Source of the DNA: Siphonodentalium dalli
Lineage: Eukaryota > Mollusca > Scaphopoda > Gadilida > Siphonodentaliidae
Assembly: GCA_032622095.1 (NCBI GenBank)
Contig: CP136065.1
Span: 23,817,141 to 23,881,140, forward strand
Direction of reading: 5' to 3'
DNA: 64,000 bases
In this document: positions 45,966 to 59,400 of the stretch, one piece after another
Layout of the letters: each line of letters opens with the position of its first letter
Position numbering within the stretch: position 1 is the first letter of the stretch
Program-made: the position numbers and the translations under genes
Notes under the pieces: model-generated
The model's input: the letters and a program-made list of their open reading frames with translations, nothing else
The model's database searches: none
Told to the model about the DNA's origin: nothing

Positions 45966-46584
45966 CCAAAGATTTTTTTTATTTTAAGGTTAATTCTATA
46001 TTCTAAAGTAACGAGAGGGTTCATTATCACGAAGATTCTTTTTATGAAGGAAATAACGTAAAACATTAAATGTGATTTTGTTTTGTTTTCGAGGGTTTTC
46101 TTGAGTTTAATGTCATTACGTATGACCTTATTTCTCATTACATATTCACGCCAAGGAGCCCACACAATTGCTATGTTACGATGCGATTTAATGTGATTAT
46201 GTGTGACCTAATATCTCAATAATCTGAGGCAAGAGTACGCCTGCTAAAGGCGAATTATAACAGTTGGGGGTATAACGCTCAATAAATACTGGAGGCTATA
46301 ACAAACTGCGCAGTAGAATATCGCTGAATGGACGAGTATGAGATGAGCCTAAATGCAATTGTGACTTTGTTTAAAGGCCCACTTAATTTTCGAGTCATTA
46401 ATTTTTTATAGTATATACGGTTTTAATAACAATTTATGCCATAAAATTTGAATAAACTACTATAATTCATCACCATTTGAAAGGCAGAATACTTCTATCT
46501 CCTAGTTTGAAACACCTTCAAAATACCGCGTCGTATATCTAGCAATTAGCAACCAACATGTCCTCCTCGGCTTTCCATAGATTT

Positions 46585-47105
46585 CAACGTAATTTGATAC
46601 CTATGGGTATTTGTGTCCGGGAAGTGTTTTGAACGGGTCAAATCGTGACCCCGACCTGACCTTGACCTTTAAAACTGTCAATGCAAGGTCAATTTGGGTA
46701 AAACGGACAAATTTCGGCGAAATTTGATACCTAGGGATACTTTGGTCCGAGGAGAGTTTTGAACGGGTCAAATCGTGACCTCGGCCTGACCTTGACCTTC
46801 AATATGGCCAATCAAAGGTCAACTCGGATAAAACGAATAGATTTCGACGAAATTTGATACCTATGGGTACTTTTGTCGGGGGGGGGGGGGGGTGTTTTGG
46901 ACGGGTCAAATCATGACTCTGACCTTACCTTGACCTTCAAAATTGTTAATTAAAGGTCAAGTTGGGTAAAACGGACGGATTTCGACGAAATTTGATACCT
47001 ATGGGTAGTTTTCTACGGATGGGGGTGTTTTGGACTGGACAAATCATGACCCTGACCTGACCTTGACTTTCGAAATAGTCAATTGAAGGTCAAATCGCAC
47101 CTTTC
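46585..47105 (+). repeat. Four ~130-bp tandem units with TGACCTTGACCT
   Basis: AATTTGATACCTAKGG starts units at about 46590, 46721, 46850 and 46988. Each unit has GGGTCAAATC, GACCTGACCTTGACCTT (or close) and AAAGGTCAA. A G homopolymer interrupts the third unit near 46879. Confidence 0.88.
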
Positions 47106-47432
47106 ACCGGAAAGCAGATGTGAAACAGCCCGGGTGAAGTCGGGCCTATCAGCTTGTGTAATAAAGAAGACAGTTTGATGAAAGTAATGTATGCCACGAG
47201 AAACGGGAAAACTTGAAATATGGAAGTACGCAAATTTCCCGCATAAAATTTGAAAGCTAGTTTATAGAATAATTGTATTATTATTTATATTTATGGCTAA
47301 TAATACGATCTTGGTGGCGTTACCATTTCTGACTATGGTTTTCTTGTGTTCGTTTGTCACTGTGTTCGTTGTTTAGTAGGACCGCTGTATTCTCACATTT
47401 GCCAGACCTGATACAGTGATAGTGATAATGTC

Positions 47433-49695
47433 GGGTACTGCGTTATGCAGTAGGTCCCTAGATTTGCGTAGATCTCCGTATGTCACTCAATTCGCGTAGG
47501 TCCCCGCAGTAATGCAATATATAGTAGGTCTACATGATTTATTGACTGATAAAATGGATTGATACAACTAAATGATCATGTTAGATGTTACTTTGCATAT
47601 TTTTTTTATAATTAATTTCCCAAATCTGATGGGTTTGTTTGCTAAGTGATACTTAGACTAGAGGATGAAGCCCAACTAAAATTACGTGATTTCTGATCGG
47701 GAAAATAAGAGGATTATCTTGTTGGCTTCGGGATAAGATATTAACTGGAGGATAACTGATTGTATTTTGCATTGATTTGTGTGGCTTTTGGAGCAGAAAA
47801 TAAGAGGATTATCAGATTTCTCGATTCATCACTATAGGTGAGTGGGCATGGATGCGTTAGCTATGAGTATTTGATAATTTTCATAGTTTATTGAATATCA
47901 AAACATGCAACAAAACGTTTATAACATAATATGTAAATGACAGCATAAAAAAATGAAGCACAAGCAATGGTATAAAAAAAAATTATTTTTCATGGTACAA
48001 GGTAAGTTATATTTATTTATTTTCTTGATATGGGATGTGATATTTTATATTGCCTGTAGATAGCATTATGATTACTCGCCGATCCTTGGGATTTTTGGAA
48101 TGGATGATGTTTTCGCTGTACAATTTCGTCGCCGAACTTCAGTCGATTTCTGGTTCCATATATCAATACTACATTATTTCCACAATTACACCGATTGAAG
48201 ATGGTTTACAACTTAAATTAAATTGATATCAATACTGATCGAGAATACTAATTAAGTATACTAAATAATTCACAATAATAAAATGGGAAAACGAATTAAT
48301 ATAGTATCCGCCATCCTACTCAATATCTCATTTAAATATACACCAATACCGATCCGATGGTAACTTTAAATAATTAATTTTTATTGGAGTTGTTGAGACT
48401 GTATATGACATGTTATTAAAATAAAAGTATTACAAATGGTGGTAGTAATATACCAATACAGAACGCTATAATTTGTTAATTAGAATTAAAATTAAAATTA
48501 ATGGAAATAATCATAAAATCAAATAAATAATTTCCGAATTTCTTCTGCACAAAACTCGACATTACTATTTGACCAATCAGAACGAAGAGATGACCATTAG
48601 AAAAATATATGTCCAATCAAAACACGATCACTTAATTAGCCGGATAATAATTATTCAACTTATGCTTCAGAAACATTTTTTAATCAGAAACAAAATGCGA
48701 TGGATAAACGCTTTTCCGTTCAAATTGTATATGGAGGAAGTTTAATCCACTCTGTTTATGCCACGATTTTTACAATGATATGGATAAACAATTTTCCGTT
48801 CAAATTGTATGGCGAATTTTTAATCCACTCTGCGAAGTTTAATCAACAGTAGGCGCGTTTAATCAACATGTGTTGATTCATTGTAAAATTTAAACAGATG
48901 GCTTTATTTATATAGTAAGATAGGCGATCGTGCATGGTAGTTACATTTGTATACAAATAAAATGGTAAGTATAACATTGAAATTTAATTATTTATTTGTC
49001 ACTCATCTATGAGTAGGTGAAAAAGTACTAACACCAGTTGATAATTAGTCACAACCCTATCACAACAGACATTGCCGAAATGAATCTTCAAAGAGGACAG
49101 ATCCTTTTCGCAAAGAAAACACCCAGTCTCGCAAACAATTTGATTAATGGTCACCCATGTAGTTGGGCTGTCTAAACTTACCATTCAGTTATTACCATTA
49201 TTTTTTTTTCATCTAAGCTAAACAAAATATATAATTAGATATTTAATTAAAAAAAAACAACGAAATATCATATACAATGTTCACGAATTAATAATATTAG
49301 AAATTACTTATTCTATAAAGCATGCACTCTTGCATTACTACGGGAACCTAAATAAATGCAAAAATATATCCAGTTATCCTCCAGTTAATATCTTATCCCG
49401 AAGCCAGCAAGATAATCCTCTTATTTTCCCGATCAGAAATCACGTAAATTTAGTTAGGCTTCATCCTCTAGTCTAAGTATCACTAAGCAAACAAACCCAT
49501 CAGATTTGGGAAATTAATTATAAAAAAAATATGCAAAGTAACATTTAACATGATCATTTAGTGGTATCATTCCATTTTATCAGGCAATAAATCATGTAGA
49601 CCTACTATATATTGCATTACTGCGGGGACCTACGCGAATTGAGCGACCTACGGAGACCTACGCAAATCTAGGGACCTACTGCATAACGCGTCACC
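47433..49695. mobile_element. 2.26 kb long-TIR element, Mutator-like
   Basis: Perfect 9-bp duplications GATAATGTC at 47424-47432 and 49696-49704. The TIRs are ~315-330 bp (from GCGTTATGCAGTAGGTCCCT inward to about 47763 and from 49376 outward), ~90% identical. Long TIRs with 9-bp duplications are the Mutator/MULE pattern. The interior (47764-49375) is AT-rich and non-coding, so it is non-autonomous. Confidence 0.88.
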
Positions 49696-49704
49696 GATAA
49701 TGTC

Positions 49705-51595
49705 TTAATGATAATTGATATTCATCTGGCATCCAGCCACTGCGAATGCGATTGTCGATTGCGTAATTTAATAATGTTTATTCTAAAAGAACCTTTAAAG
49801 CATTCTCTCGCCATAATGTTTTCAGAGAAAAGTTGTATTTCTGTTAATATATCTTATTATATCGTTATAATTCTTGAACTGTTTTGTTATTTTTATTTAA
49901 TCTCTAAACCGGAAGCTTGTTCTTGGGTTGATAAAAAAAATCTCTCAGGAATAAAAAAGTAACGAAACGAATTCCTGGCGCTTGCCGCGGTAACGTCTTC
50001 GAATCTTAACCATCACCCAGACATTTTTCATTGAATTCGTATAACATTCAGCAATATTCAGAGAATTTTAACTTTACAACGCCATTTATTATGGACAAAC
50101 ACAGGGAGATCAAAATGCAACATGTATAGTCCGAAATGAAATTGGCCGAAATGAAATTCTCTGTGGTACGAAAAGCCCGGCGTCATTCAGATCGCTATTC
50201 GAATACACCCAAGTTTCGCGTCTATGACAATTTTACAGTTATATATGTTTTTTTCCAATTACGAATGGTTATTTCTCTGAGGAAAAGGTCTATCTTTTGA
50301 TAAATAGTATGCATACAATTTATATGTACAGTTTGGTATCCGAGATATACGACGTGGCTATTTCCCAATGCTCTAAAATTATTTACAAACTAACTTTTTT
50401 TTTGCATGCCTGTGCAAGTTCCAAAAAATGCGAAATTATGACATTTTATGATTTATACTGAATTATAGCCATATACTGTGTAACTCCCGTTCTGTACGAT
50501 ATAATTTTAAAACTTGATTGAAGTGCTACATGTATTATCAAATTGAGTAATGGTGAACATATTATCACCTCTAAATTTAGTCAAAAATCTATTGGATATT
50601 CAATGTATAGTAAAATTTGGACTTAAGGCCAAAAAAAAAAACATCTGTGTTTCCGGTTACCCGACCGACCTGCCGAAATTGGGCCGACCTGGACTTTTTT
50701 TTTCAAATTTCAACCCAAATCAAAAAATTTCAACCCAAAAAAAAAAAAAGTTTTTTTTTTTTTTTTATTTTTTATTTTTTTTTAATGCATGTCATTGGCA
50801 TGTAAACACATCAAAATCGTTAAATATATACTATATACTATGTTTACATTAAGCAGCAATAATTTTAGATGGAATTTTCAAAAACAATTTACTTCTATTA
50901 AAATACATGTCCATTTATGGTTGCAGATGAATCCCAATCTCACCAATAAATCTGCAGTCTTTAAAACCTGCCTGTGGTAATCTTGTTTGTTCAACTCCCA
51001 TGTCTTATGGGAAGAAGTCTTATCTGCTAGAGAGCAATATACACGTAGAAGACTTTCTATATCAGAATTTAAAGTTCCTCTCCCCAGTCAATCAAGGATT
51101 CATAGTGTTCAGGCATAGTTACTAGTATGTATACAGACAGTATAAAGATGACTGCATGTCAAATACAACTGAAATATAAAGTCCCACACCACACTGAAAA
51201 TGGTACCACAGGCCACACCTTGACAATTAATTTCACATAAGGATGGATGAATACCAGCATCGCATTTGACCGATGACTGAGACGAACCGCTCTATATGGA
51301 ATGTCTCAACCATAGGTCGGATGCAATGTTGACATTTCATCAATGCTTACACGGACAATCAAATGCAATGTTGAGTGCCTGGGAGCCAATTACCTGTTAA
51401 AATTTATAAAGCTTGTCATCTTATTGAAGTGAATTCAATCTTTGAATACAAATAAGTGGAAAATGTTGATAATTAAAGGTCCGTATTAAAAATAAAATAA
51501 AAAGTACAAAAAAAATAAAATCCCTACCTACCTACCTGGATTTTTTTGGCTCCGTAATAGGAAACAAATAATATTTTTTTTTTGGCCCTACTCTA
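49705..51595. other. No gene recognised; poly(A/T) and low-complexity tracts
   Basis: 49708-49962 is open and encodes SSHCECDCRLRNL followed by a hydrophobic stretch (YYIVIILELFCYFYLI), vaguely like an LRR C-cap plus membrane segment, but support is too thin for a call. 50628-50790 has A and T homopolymers around GACCGACCTGCCG; 51485-51590 has a partly similar CCTACCTACCTGG tract. Confidence 0.4.
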
Positions 51596-51599
51596 AATT

Positions 51600-52925
51600 A
51601 TGTCCTTTCTTGATTCAAATAAACTCCTATATAAACACCAACATGGATTCCGCTCACGTCTAAGCTGTGAAACTCAACTAAAGTCTCTTTCTCACAGGAT
51701 ATACTGGACTCTCTTGCACAGCATCAACAAACCGATGTGGCGGTTTTAGACTTTTCAAAGGCCTTTGATAAAGTTGACCATCAACACCTCATCTTAAAAC
51801 TGAAAAGAGTAGGCATAGATAATACCGCAGTAAATTGAATAACATCATTTCTCTCCAACAGAACACAGAAAGTCCTTGTTGATGGCTCTGATTCTGAATC
51901 AGAATCATGTCCTGTACTATCAGGTGTCCCTCAGGGCTCTGTCCTGGGGCCCTGCCTCTTCCTTATCTACATCAATGATATGCCCACATCCCTGAAATGA
52001 AACACACGACTCTTCGCAGATGACACTATCATCTACTGTACTATCTCATCCCCCACTGACTGTAACCATCTCCAACAAGATTTAAACCAACTTGAAAAAT
52101 GGGAAAAAGAATGGGCCATATGTCTTTCAACACCAACAAATGTGAAATAATTACAATAACCAGAAAAAAGGAACCAATAACAAACAACTATCTACTTCAT
52201 GGCACTATACTGAAAAACACCACTGCAACCAAGTACCTCGGCCTAACCATCACAAACAAGCTTGAATGGAAACCTCACATTAACAACATAGTGAACAAAG
52301 CAAATGCCACGTACACTGAGGTTCCTAAAACGTAACATCAGAACAGACAACAGAATAATAAAGGAGCTGGCATACAAAACCTATGTTCGACCACAGCTCG
52401 AATACTGCTGTCCCATATGGCACCCATGGCAAATAGCCCTTACTGCAAAAATCGAAATGGTACAACACCGAGCTGTCAGATACATCTTTAATATCTATAA
52501 CTACCCAAGCAGCCCCACAAACATGCTAAGCATTCTCAAATGGCCTACTCTTAGCAGAAGAAGAGACTTCTCCTCTCTTATTCTCTTCCATAAAATCCGA
52601 TATAACCATGTAAACATCACTGACTCTGCTCCTCTAACACCCACACGAGACCACAAACTTCTCCGCCCCTTCTATCGACCAAAATACCTCAGCACTTCCT
52701 TCTATCCTCGAACAATTTCTCTCTGGAACAAAATCACAACCGACACTGCGTATATTCATGACGCATCAATGTTTAAGGCTGCCCTCCACCGTCATTTCTA
52801 TGAACCCGGTAAAGGCAACCAGGGCTCCTCCACAAAACCACAACCAGCCCGATCACCATAGTGCCAAAAGAATGGTACATAAAACTCAAATGCTCTTATT
52901 TTAATAATAAACAAACAAACAAACA
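51600..52925 (+). pseudogene. Dead non-LTR retrotransposon (jockey/CR1 group), RT region
   Basis: Reverse transcriptase motifs in order: QHGFRSRLSCETQL (51630), VLDFSKAFDKVDH (51744), [13 protein letters not shown] (51925) and LFADDTIIY (52010), then TKYLGLTI (52230) and a C-terminal region with YVRPQLEYCCPIW (52384) and VQHRAVRYI. Stops replace codons at about 51836 (likely Trp) and 51998, and frame changes occur near 51690 and 52310. The 3' end has (AAAC)n at about 52908-52926. The endonuclease and ORF1 are missing. It cannot be autonomous. Confidence 0.9.
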
Positions 52926-53264
52926 AAAATCTTTTACCCATGTAAATATCTTTTATCCATGCGTCCCCTAATAATCCTCAGTTCATTGAGGGTATGGGGT
53001 ATACTGTAGATGTGGATGTAATTAATGTAACTCCTGTTCGGAAACTTGGCTTATTCAAGTTATTGCCAAAACTTGGCAAAAGCCTGAACAAGATTCTAGA
53101 TGTTTCATATCGTGGTCGTTTCATACCATTTGGTCATTTCGTACCAGATTTGTTGGTCGTTTCCTACCTGATTGTTTGGTCATTTTGTACCATGTAGAAA
53201 TTGTTTGTGCTCCAATGTAAAATTATTTGCAATTTGACAGCCATAATTATTTGCACGTCAGCTC
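52926..53264. other. No gene recognised
   Basis: A short stretch repeats TTGGTCATTT.GTACC / TTGGTCGTTTC (53130-53195). Confidence 0.45.
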
Positions 53265-53273
53265 AAGTAGCCC

Positions 53274-54804
53274 TAGATCATGCCATGAATCTCTACTCTG
53301 GCTAACGCCCATAGAGATCATATTCCACCAGTACCTGGGAACTTTTTGAAGTTTTGACAGGGAACCTTAAATGTATAAATTCGAAAGATTAATGCAGGGA
53401 ATATATTTCTTAGCTACCTATTATCTGTGTCTTATTAATGTAATTCACTGTAGGTGAAGGGCCCCAACTTGAAATTTCACGATGTAAGTGAGTCAAGTGA
53501 CTGTTACCAATCTTGCTTCACTTCCCTTACAATTATGGAATTTCTCCTGGGTAATTAATTCAATGTTTATTGCGATATTGTCAAAGGGTGTTAGTGGGTC
53601 CATTTCTATTGTAAAATGTCCTTTAGTCTCGACATTAAATTTATAAAAGCCTTGGCAGTATGGGCTCTGACAATTCTCTTGGTGTGCAGGGTCTATGAAA
53701 AGTTCATATTACCTTATGTCTTCATATGCATTTATTCACGAACATCATAAGAATAAAACATCTCTGACATCATCACGACTCCACATCAACACAGAATAGC
53801 ATAGTCTGGATACATAGTAAACACACACGCTGGCTGGCCCTGCAACCAAATGCAAATATACAACCATTTGCGTACGGTATATAATAAGCACACATATGTG
53901 CATACACAAATATATTTAAGGAACTTGAGGAGTTCCTGCAAACACCAGAGATGCCAGATATCCAATCTATATCTATCTAATTGAGATATCTACAAACTGG
54001 CATCTCAGGCTATCGAGAGATAACCTCACAAAAGTAACCATATTAAAATATATATAAAATAGGAAATATACTCCTAACTATGGGGCCATATATACTTTAT
54101 GTAAAACAAACTCTACCGATTTACTTGAAAACAAAGTTATTATAAAAACATGATTATAACGATAAAATATAGCAAATGTGAACATACCAGTTCAATGTGA
54201 CATAGGCCACTATGTCTTGATAATCTGTGTTCAACCATAGTCTAAACAACTTGATGACATCTTGACGACAAAATAACCAGATGCTTGAAAACAATAACTT
54301 TCTGACCGACTACAGGTAAACAGTAAAAATCCAATCTAAATGCCCGCGAAATGTAATTAACCTTTGACCATTTGCACGCGGCTGTGTGTTATCCAATCAG
54401 CAGCGAGCTTACCTGTGCTATTTGAAGCGACGTTACTATAGCGTTAGCATTTGGGCTGAAGTAACAAGAGTAATAATACAGGGACAGATGGGTTACAGCA
54501 AAGTGAGAGGGTAAAGCTCAATGTCGTAAATACGTTGATTTGATTTGGATGAATATGTTAGCTGCTAGTTGTCAGTATTAACTTGTATTAGTTATCTATT
54601 TACTAGGGCTAAATTACACCGTCACAATATTGACTCACAAAAGTCATGGAAAAGCATCCAATTTTGAACAGATAATAACTAAGAAATATATTCCCTGCAT
54701 TATTTTTTTGATTTTTCAAAACTTCAAAAAGTTTCCGGGTTTTGTACTGGTGGAATATGATCTCTATGGGCATTAGCCAGAGTAGAGATTCATGACATGA
54801 TCTA
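53274..54804. mobile_element. 1.53 kb long-TIR element with 9-bp duplications
   Basis: AAGTAGCCC at 53265-53273 and 54805-54813, both perfect. The TIRs (~150 bp) begin TAGATCATGNCATGAATCTC and include GATCATATTCCACCAGTAC and AACTTTTTGAAGTTTTGA. No transposase. Same family as 2779-3243. Pattern fits Mutator-like elements. Confidence 0.88.
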
Positions 54805-54813
54805 AAGTAGCCC

Positions 54814-56323
54814 AGGCTATTATTTACGCATTGAACAGGACAGCTGTAATGATTTATATGCTTCAGTGAAAATAATTACGCTTTGAACAATGAAAATAAG
54901 GAATAACTGCGAAAAGCCTTCCTCTCCTATCAAAATTATATATATGTCAATATTGTTTCAAATATTATATATCTCTGCCACAAGCCGGACACTAGAGTAG
55001 TGATAACAAACATGTTTGAACAAAGAGTCGCTACTACAGTAGTCCACAAAGACACCAATATTTTAATCTTTTACATGTATGTCTTCTATTGTGTTGTCCA
55101 GTCCTTCAATTTTGAATAATGTAGGTGCTCAGTTAATTGTGTGCCTGATTTCAGATACCAACAATATAAATATACATCCATTATACGGTACATATATAAC
55201 CCCTTCTTAGTTCTGTCCCAAGCACGAGGAGGGGGGTGATATAAAGAAAAGTTATATTAGATTTCTACATACTTTATATACTGTATACTTCACATCACTC
55301 ATCAGTCCACAATCATGAAGGACAATATGATATGAATATGACCCTAAAATATAAATAATCACATAAATAGGAACATATTCTATATGAGTTATGGCAACTA
55401 TTGTGATAATAATGAATTAATATTAAGAAGTGCTCCATGGAGACTAAAAATAACCACAAAACTCTTCTACAGTACTACCCGGTAATTAAAATAAAAATTT
55501 TATCAGCAAGATTGGGCCCTTAAAACCAATCCAAAGACACAAAATATTGTCATATAGGTGACAGTTGAAATACTGTGAATGCAACATTGGTATAAAGTTG
55601 ATTTCCGACAATTTAAAGAAAATCTAGCGTAATTATATACAAAAAAAAGTCTTTCTCAATGATTTAAATGAACTAAAGAACCAATTCTATATAATTGTCT
55701 GTTTAACTGTCAACAACAAAATGACAAGACAATACAATATTGCGACAACAAGAAATGAAAACACACGAAACATGCAATGACACACTGGCACATATAAAGT
55801 AAGATAACTCACCGATTCAATGCGATTCAGGTCTGGATTCCTATTATGCAGATTAGGAGTTTGTGTTCCATAATAATAATTTTAGTTAAAATGTTATAAA
55901 AGCTATATATACATGTATTTAAGAAGTAAAAGTGGTATAAGCGTTAGCGATGTTTGAAGCAAAACCAAAGATAGAATGGATGATTCCAAAATGAAAAGGA
56001 AGTGATGTCAGTATTATGAAGTTAAAAGATATCACAGACCATGCTAAGCAATAGCGATTAGTGAATAGTTTTATGGAAAGATAGTCAGAGGTGTTGCTCT
56101 GTTGTCGGGTTTTAGTAATTATGATTGTTAGTATAATGATCTAGAGACATTAGAAATATGTGTAATATAATATTTTCATCACTGCTACACATATATGTAG
56201 ATTATTTCCCCTTCAATCTCAAACTAAATTCCTGAGCGGCAATGATGGAATTTATCCATTAAATTGTAGATCAACAACCAGTAGACTCATGTCATATCTA
56301 TATTGTACTCTATGCAATTTTAG
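54814..56323. other. 5' flank of CEP112; no gene recognised
   Basis: AT-rich region in which the CEP112 promoter and any non-coding first exon should lie. No clear core promoter element. Confidence 0.4.
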
Positions 56324-56446
56324 GTCTTGGAGAAACTTTGCCAAATATGGATGGGGATGACTCCCTTTACTACAAGATGGATTCCACATTCGACAAATGC
56401 CTGGCTGACATGAAGCCTTATGTTGTGAAACTAGGCGAGAAATCAG
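56324..56446 (+). CDS. CEP112: CEP112 coding exon 1
   Basis: Acceptor CAATTTTAG, probable 23 nt of 5' UTR, ATG at 56347, donor G|GTAAAA, phase 1. An upstream non-coding exon is implied. Confidence 0.85.
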
Positions 56447-59400
56447 GTAAAATTTGGTATAATAGTATACCTTACTTGTATTTAAATTCGTGCAGTATAT
56501 TTTTCGCTCAGAATTAAAATCGCGCACCTACATGTATCTGCGTGAATTCAAAACTGACAAAAATATTTTCTTAGTCCTTCCTGAAGATACATGTATATAT
56601 TTAACATGATCATGGCAAATTTATATCCTGTAGGCTATAACTGCATGCATTGCTGTGATGGTTGATGTTTATATACTCCAAATAATTATTCTGATAGTGA
56701 AATAGTTATGGACAGGACGTCATTGAAATGAACTCGAAAACAGAAAACTACAACCGCAAAGGCAACTGACTCCAGAAAAATTTGGCTGTGGGTTGTGATG
56801 ACATAACTAACTCAGAATGTACAAGCCTTGAAATAGTGTGCCTGTCATTTTCAGAATGAGGTCCCCAGAGGGTGAATTTAGTGATGCTACCCCGCATAGT
56901 GGGCTAGCATCACCAAATTCACCTTCTGGGGACCTCATTCTGCTTACACCTCAGCAGAATGAGGTTCCCAGAGGGTGAATTTGGTGATGCTAGCCCGCTA
57001 TTCGGGGTAGCATAACTAAATTCACCCTCTGGGAACCTCATTCTGCAAATGACAGACACACTATTTCAAGGCTTGAGAGTGTATGGTCATGGTGTCACTC
57101 CAGGATGGCGAATGGGAGGATGTGCATTCATGCACATGTAATTCTAGAATATATGTATTTCTTACAAGCATTTCAACATCGTCGAGGTTACCATGTTTTG
57201 TACATTGCTTGGCAATGAGTAATGGCTTTGGATTTTTTTTTTATATTGGTTGACCAAATGTAAATGTAGGCCCACATATATAGGCGTAATTGTCTATTCA
57301 GTGTTCAACCTTTCATAATGTGTGTAACTCATCAACATAACCCTCGATCTTGTTTTCCCTGTGGTTCATTAGTTTAAACTCATGAGTTGTACTATTTTTC
57401 ACTCATTTTAAATTGGCACACCGATGGATGCATGAAAAGTAATACTGCACAAATTTAAATATTAGTAAGTTTTGTTTCAATTGACAGTGTAAGTTCTTAA
57501 CCTTGAGAACCCTTCACTATAATTCATTGTCTGAATTGGCCATTGGACTCACTTAATATTAAGGTATCATCATAGGCAGATAGAGACAAGTGTGTGAAGA
57601 AGGTGAACGTTATCAAACAAGTTTATTGTGGCATAATGTTACAAAAGTTGTAACTTCTGGCATAACAAAGGAGTGCGATACATTTCACATTCTTCACACA
57701 TCTGTATGGTTCTGTGTTTATTACACACCAGCAATCAATATTCTTTAGAATCAAATAATTGTTTTTGTTTTGTTACATGCTAGTTAGTCGTCTAATCAAC
57801 ACATTATGAGGTTGAATTTTTATTGTACTACCGGTTTGATTTTTGTTCATTACGTCATTTTCTCCATGCAATTGGGATCGCTCTAGTGAATTTGGGTGAA
57901 GTTACCAAAACGGGCTGAAGTAACGTAATCGACTTAAAATAGCTATATGTGTGTAATAAATAACTTTATTTCATCATTCATTTGTGGCAAATTATTCTAA
58001 ATCTATATTTTTCAGAAAAGAAGTTGCATCTTTAAACCAATGTTTTATTGTAAAGCTGTAGCCTTAACTAGTGTAAGCATTGGTTTTATTTCGAGGAAAA
58101 GATACTGTTGAAGCTATTTTGCACATTTTCAAGACAAACTTCTTGGCTTTCTCAAACAAGAATTAATTATAAATAATAAAACAATGTCTCGTGAATGAGT
58201 GTACTTGATCCCAATATTTGCTTTTCGTGATTTTCATGCCGATTTTTCTTTTATAAATATATTTTTTTTGAATGCTATTTTTTAAATTTTTTTATTTTTT
58301 TATTTTGTCTTTTCAGAGAGACAGAAGTGTGCAGTATGGATTAAAAAGTTATGTGAACCAACTGTTGGTGTCTCCGGACGGTGAGTGACTACTGCTTATA
58401 AACAGATAATTCAGAATTCATACAATTCAGAAAAGGAATAAATATTAGGTTGTTCTTATCAATTACAGACGCTTCATTGGGAGACATATTTACAGGAATT
58501 TTTGGCAGTTTGCTAACTTTGCAATACTTAGTAGTCATCATAAGTCACTTCTCATGAGGCAAATATTTTACTTCTGTTTGTTAATAATTACTAGTCGATG
58601 CTATCAGTTACTTCTACTGTCAAATATCAAACAAACAGACCCTGCTTCAAAACTGCTCCAACTCATGTCTTTGCTATTTATTGTCCCCTGAAATTTTTTA
58701 ATCAGCCGCATCCGTCCATGTATGTGTCTGTCCGAATCCTTGTGCAGACATTAAAGCCATGGATGGCATTTGTAATATGGTTAAAATATGAATGGAATTT
58801 TGTCTTTGAACTAGCAAATAACAAGCGCTATAAAGATATCGTACAGTTGTATCACCTAATGTGCTTCCGAGTCTGTCTGCCCCAGATGGTTTCCTGATGA
58901 TAACTTGACTTTTTGTTATCTGATTGTTTTCAAATTTCGTATTGGATTACCCACAGGAAAATACAGGTCAAGTACGAACTTGGGTTCGGTCCACCCATGG
59001 TTGTCAGAGTTATGTTGGAGTTATGGTCCTTGTCAACTTTGAATTTGCAGAATATATTTTGATTTCCGGTGATAACTTTAGTTATAGTTATCTGATTGTT
59101 TTAAAATTTTGAACATGGATTACACATATGTGAATACAGGCCAATTTGTGTTTGGGATCCATCCACCTATTTTTCCCGGAGTTATGGTTCATGTTTTAAA
59201 ATTTGATGATTATTTAGGTTTCCGGGTGATAGCTTTAGTTATAGTTCTGGTTGTTCCTAGAATCAATTTTCATTTCTAAAAATGCCACCAGTCAAATTAA
59301 GCCACATATTCAGGGGCCATGTGGCCCGATGGCCTTTTATTTACTTTGAAATCACAGTTTTTGTGTTGTCTGATTTATAACTTTGGTACATGGTTCACAT

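Larger units (their letters stand above)
42730..47384. mobile_element. 4.66 kb TIR element with 8-bp duplications
   Basis: CTGTATTC at 42722-42729 and 47385-47392 flank inverted ends with GGTCCTACTAAACAACGAAC (first base differs). Inside: a foldback whose arms (about 42765-43083 and 44860-45165) are inverted copies spaced 1.8 kb apart, two blocks of ATTCCGAAGG repeats, and a 4 x ~130 bp tandem repeat. No transposase-like ORF. The 8-bp duplication suggests hAT; the ends do not look like a canonical hAT terminus, so the superfamily is open. Confidence 0.82.

Noticed and set aside
49708-49962. Possible LRR C-cap (HCECDCRLRNL) plus membrane segment
   Set aside because: No upstream LRR units, no further cysteines in the expected spacing, and no splice context; likely chance.
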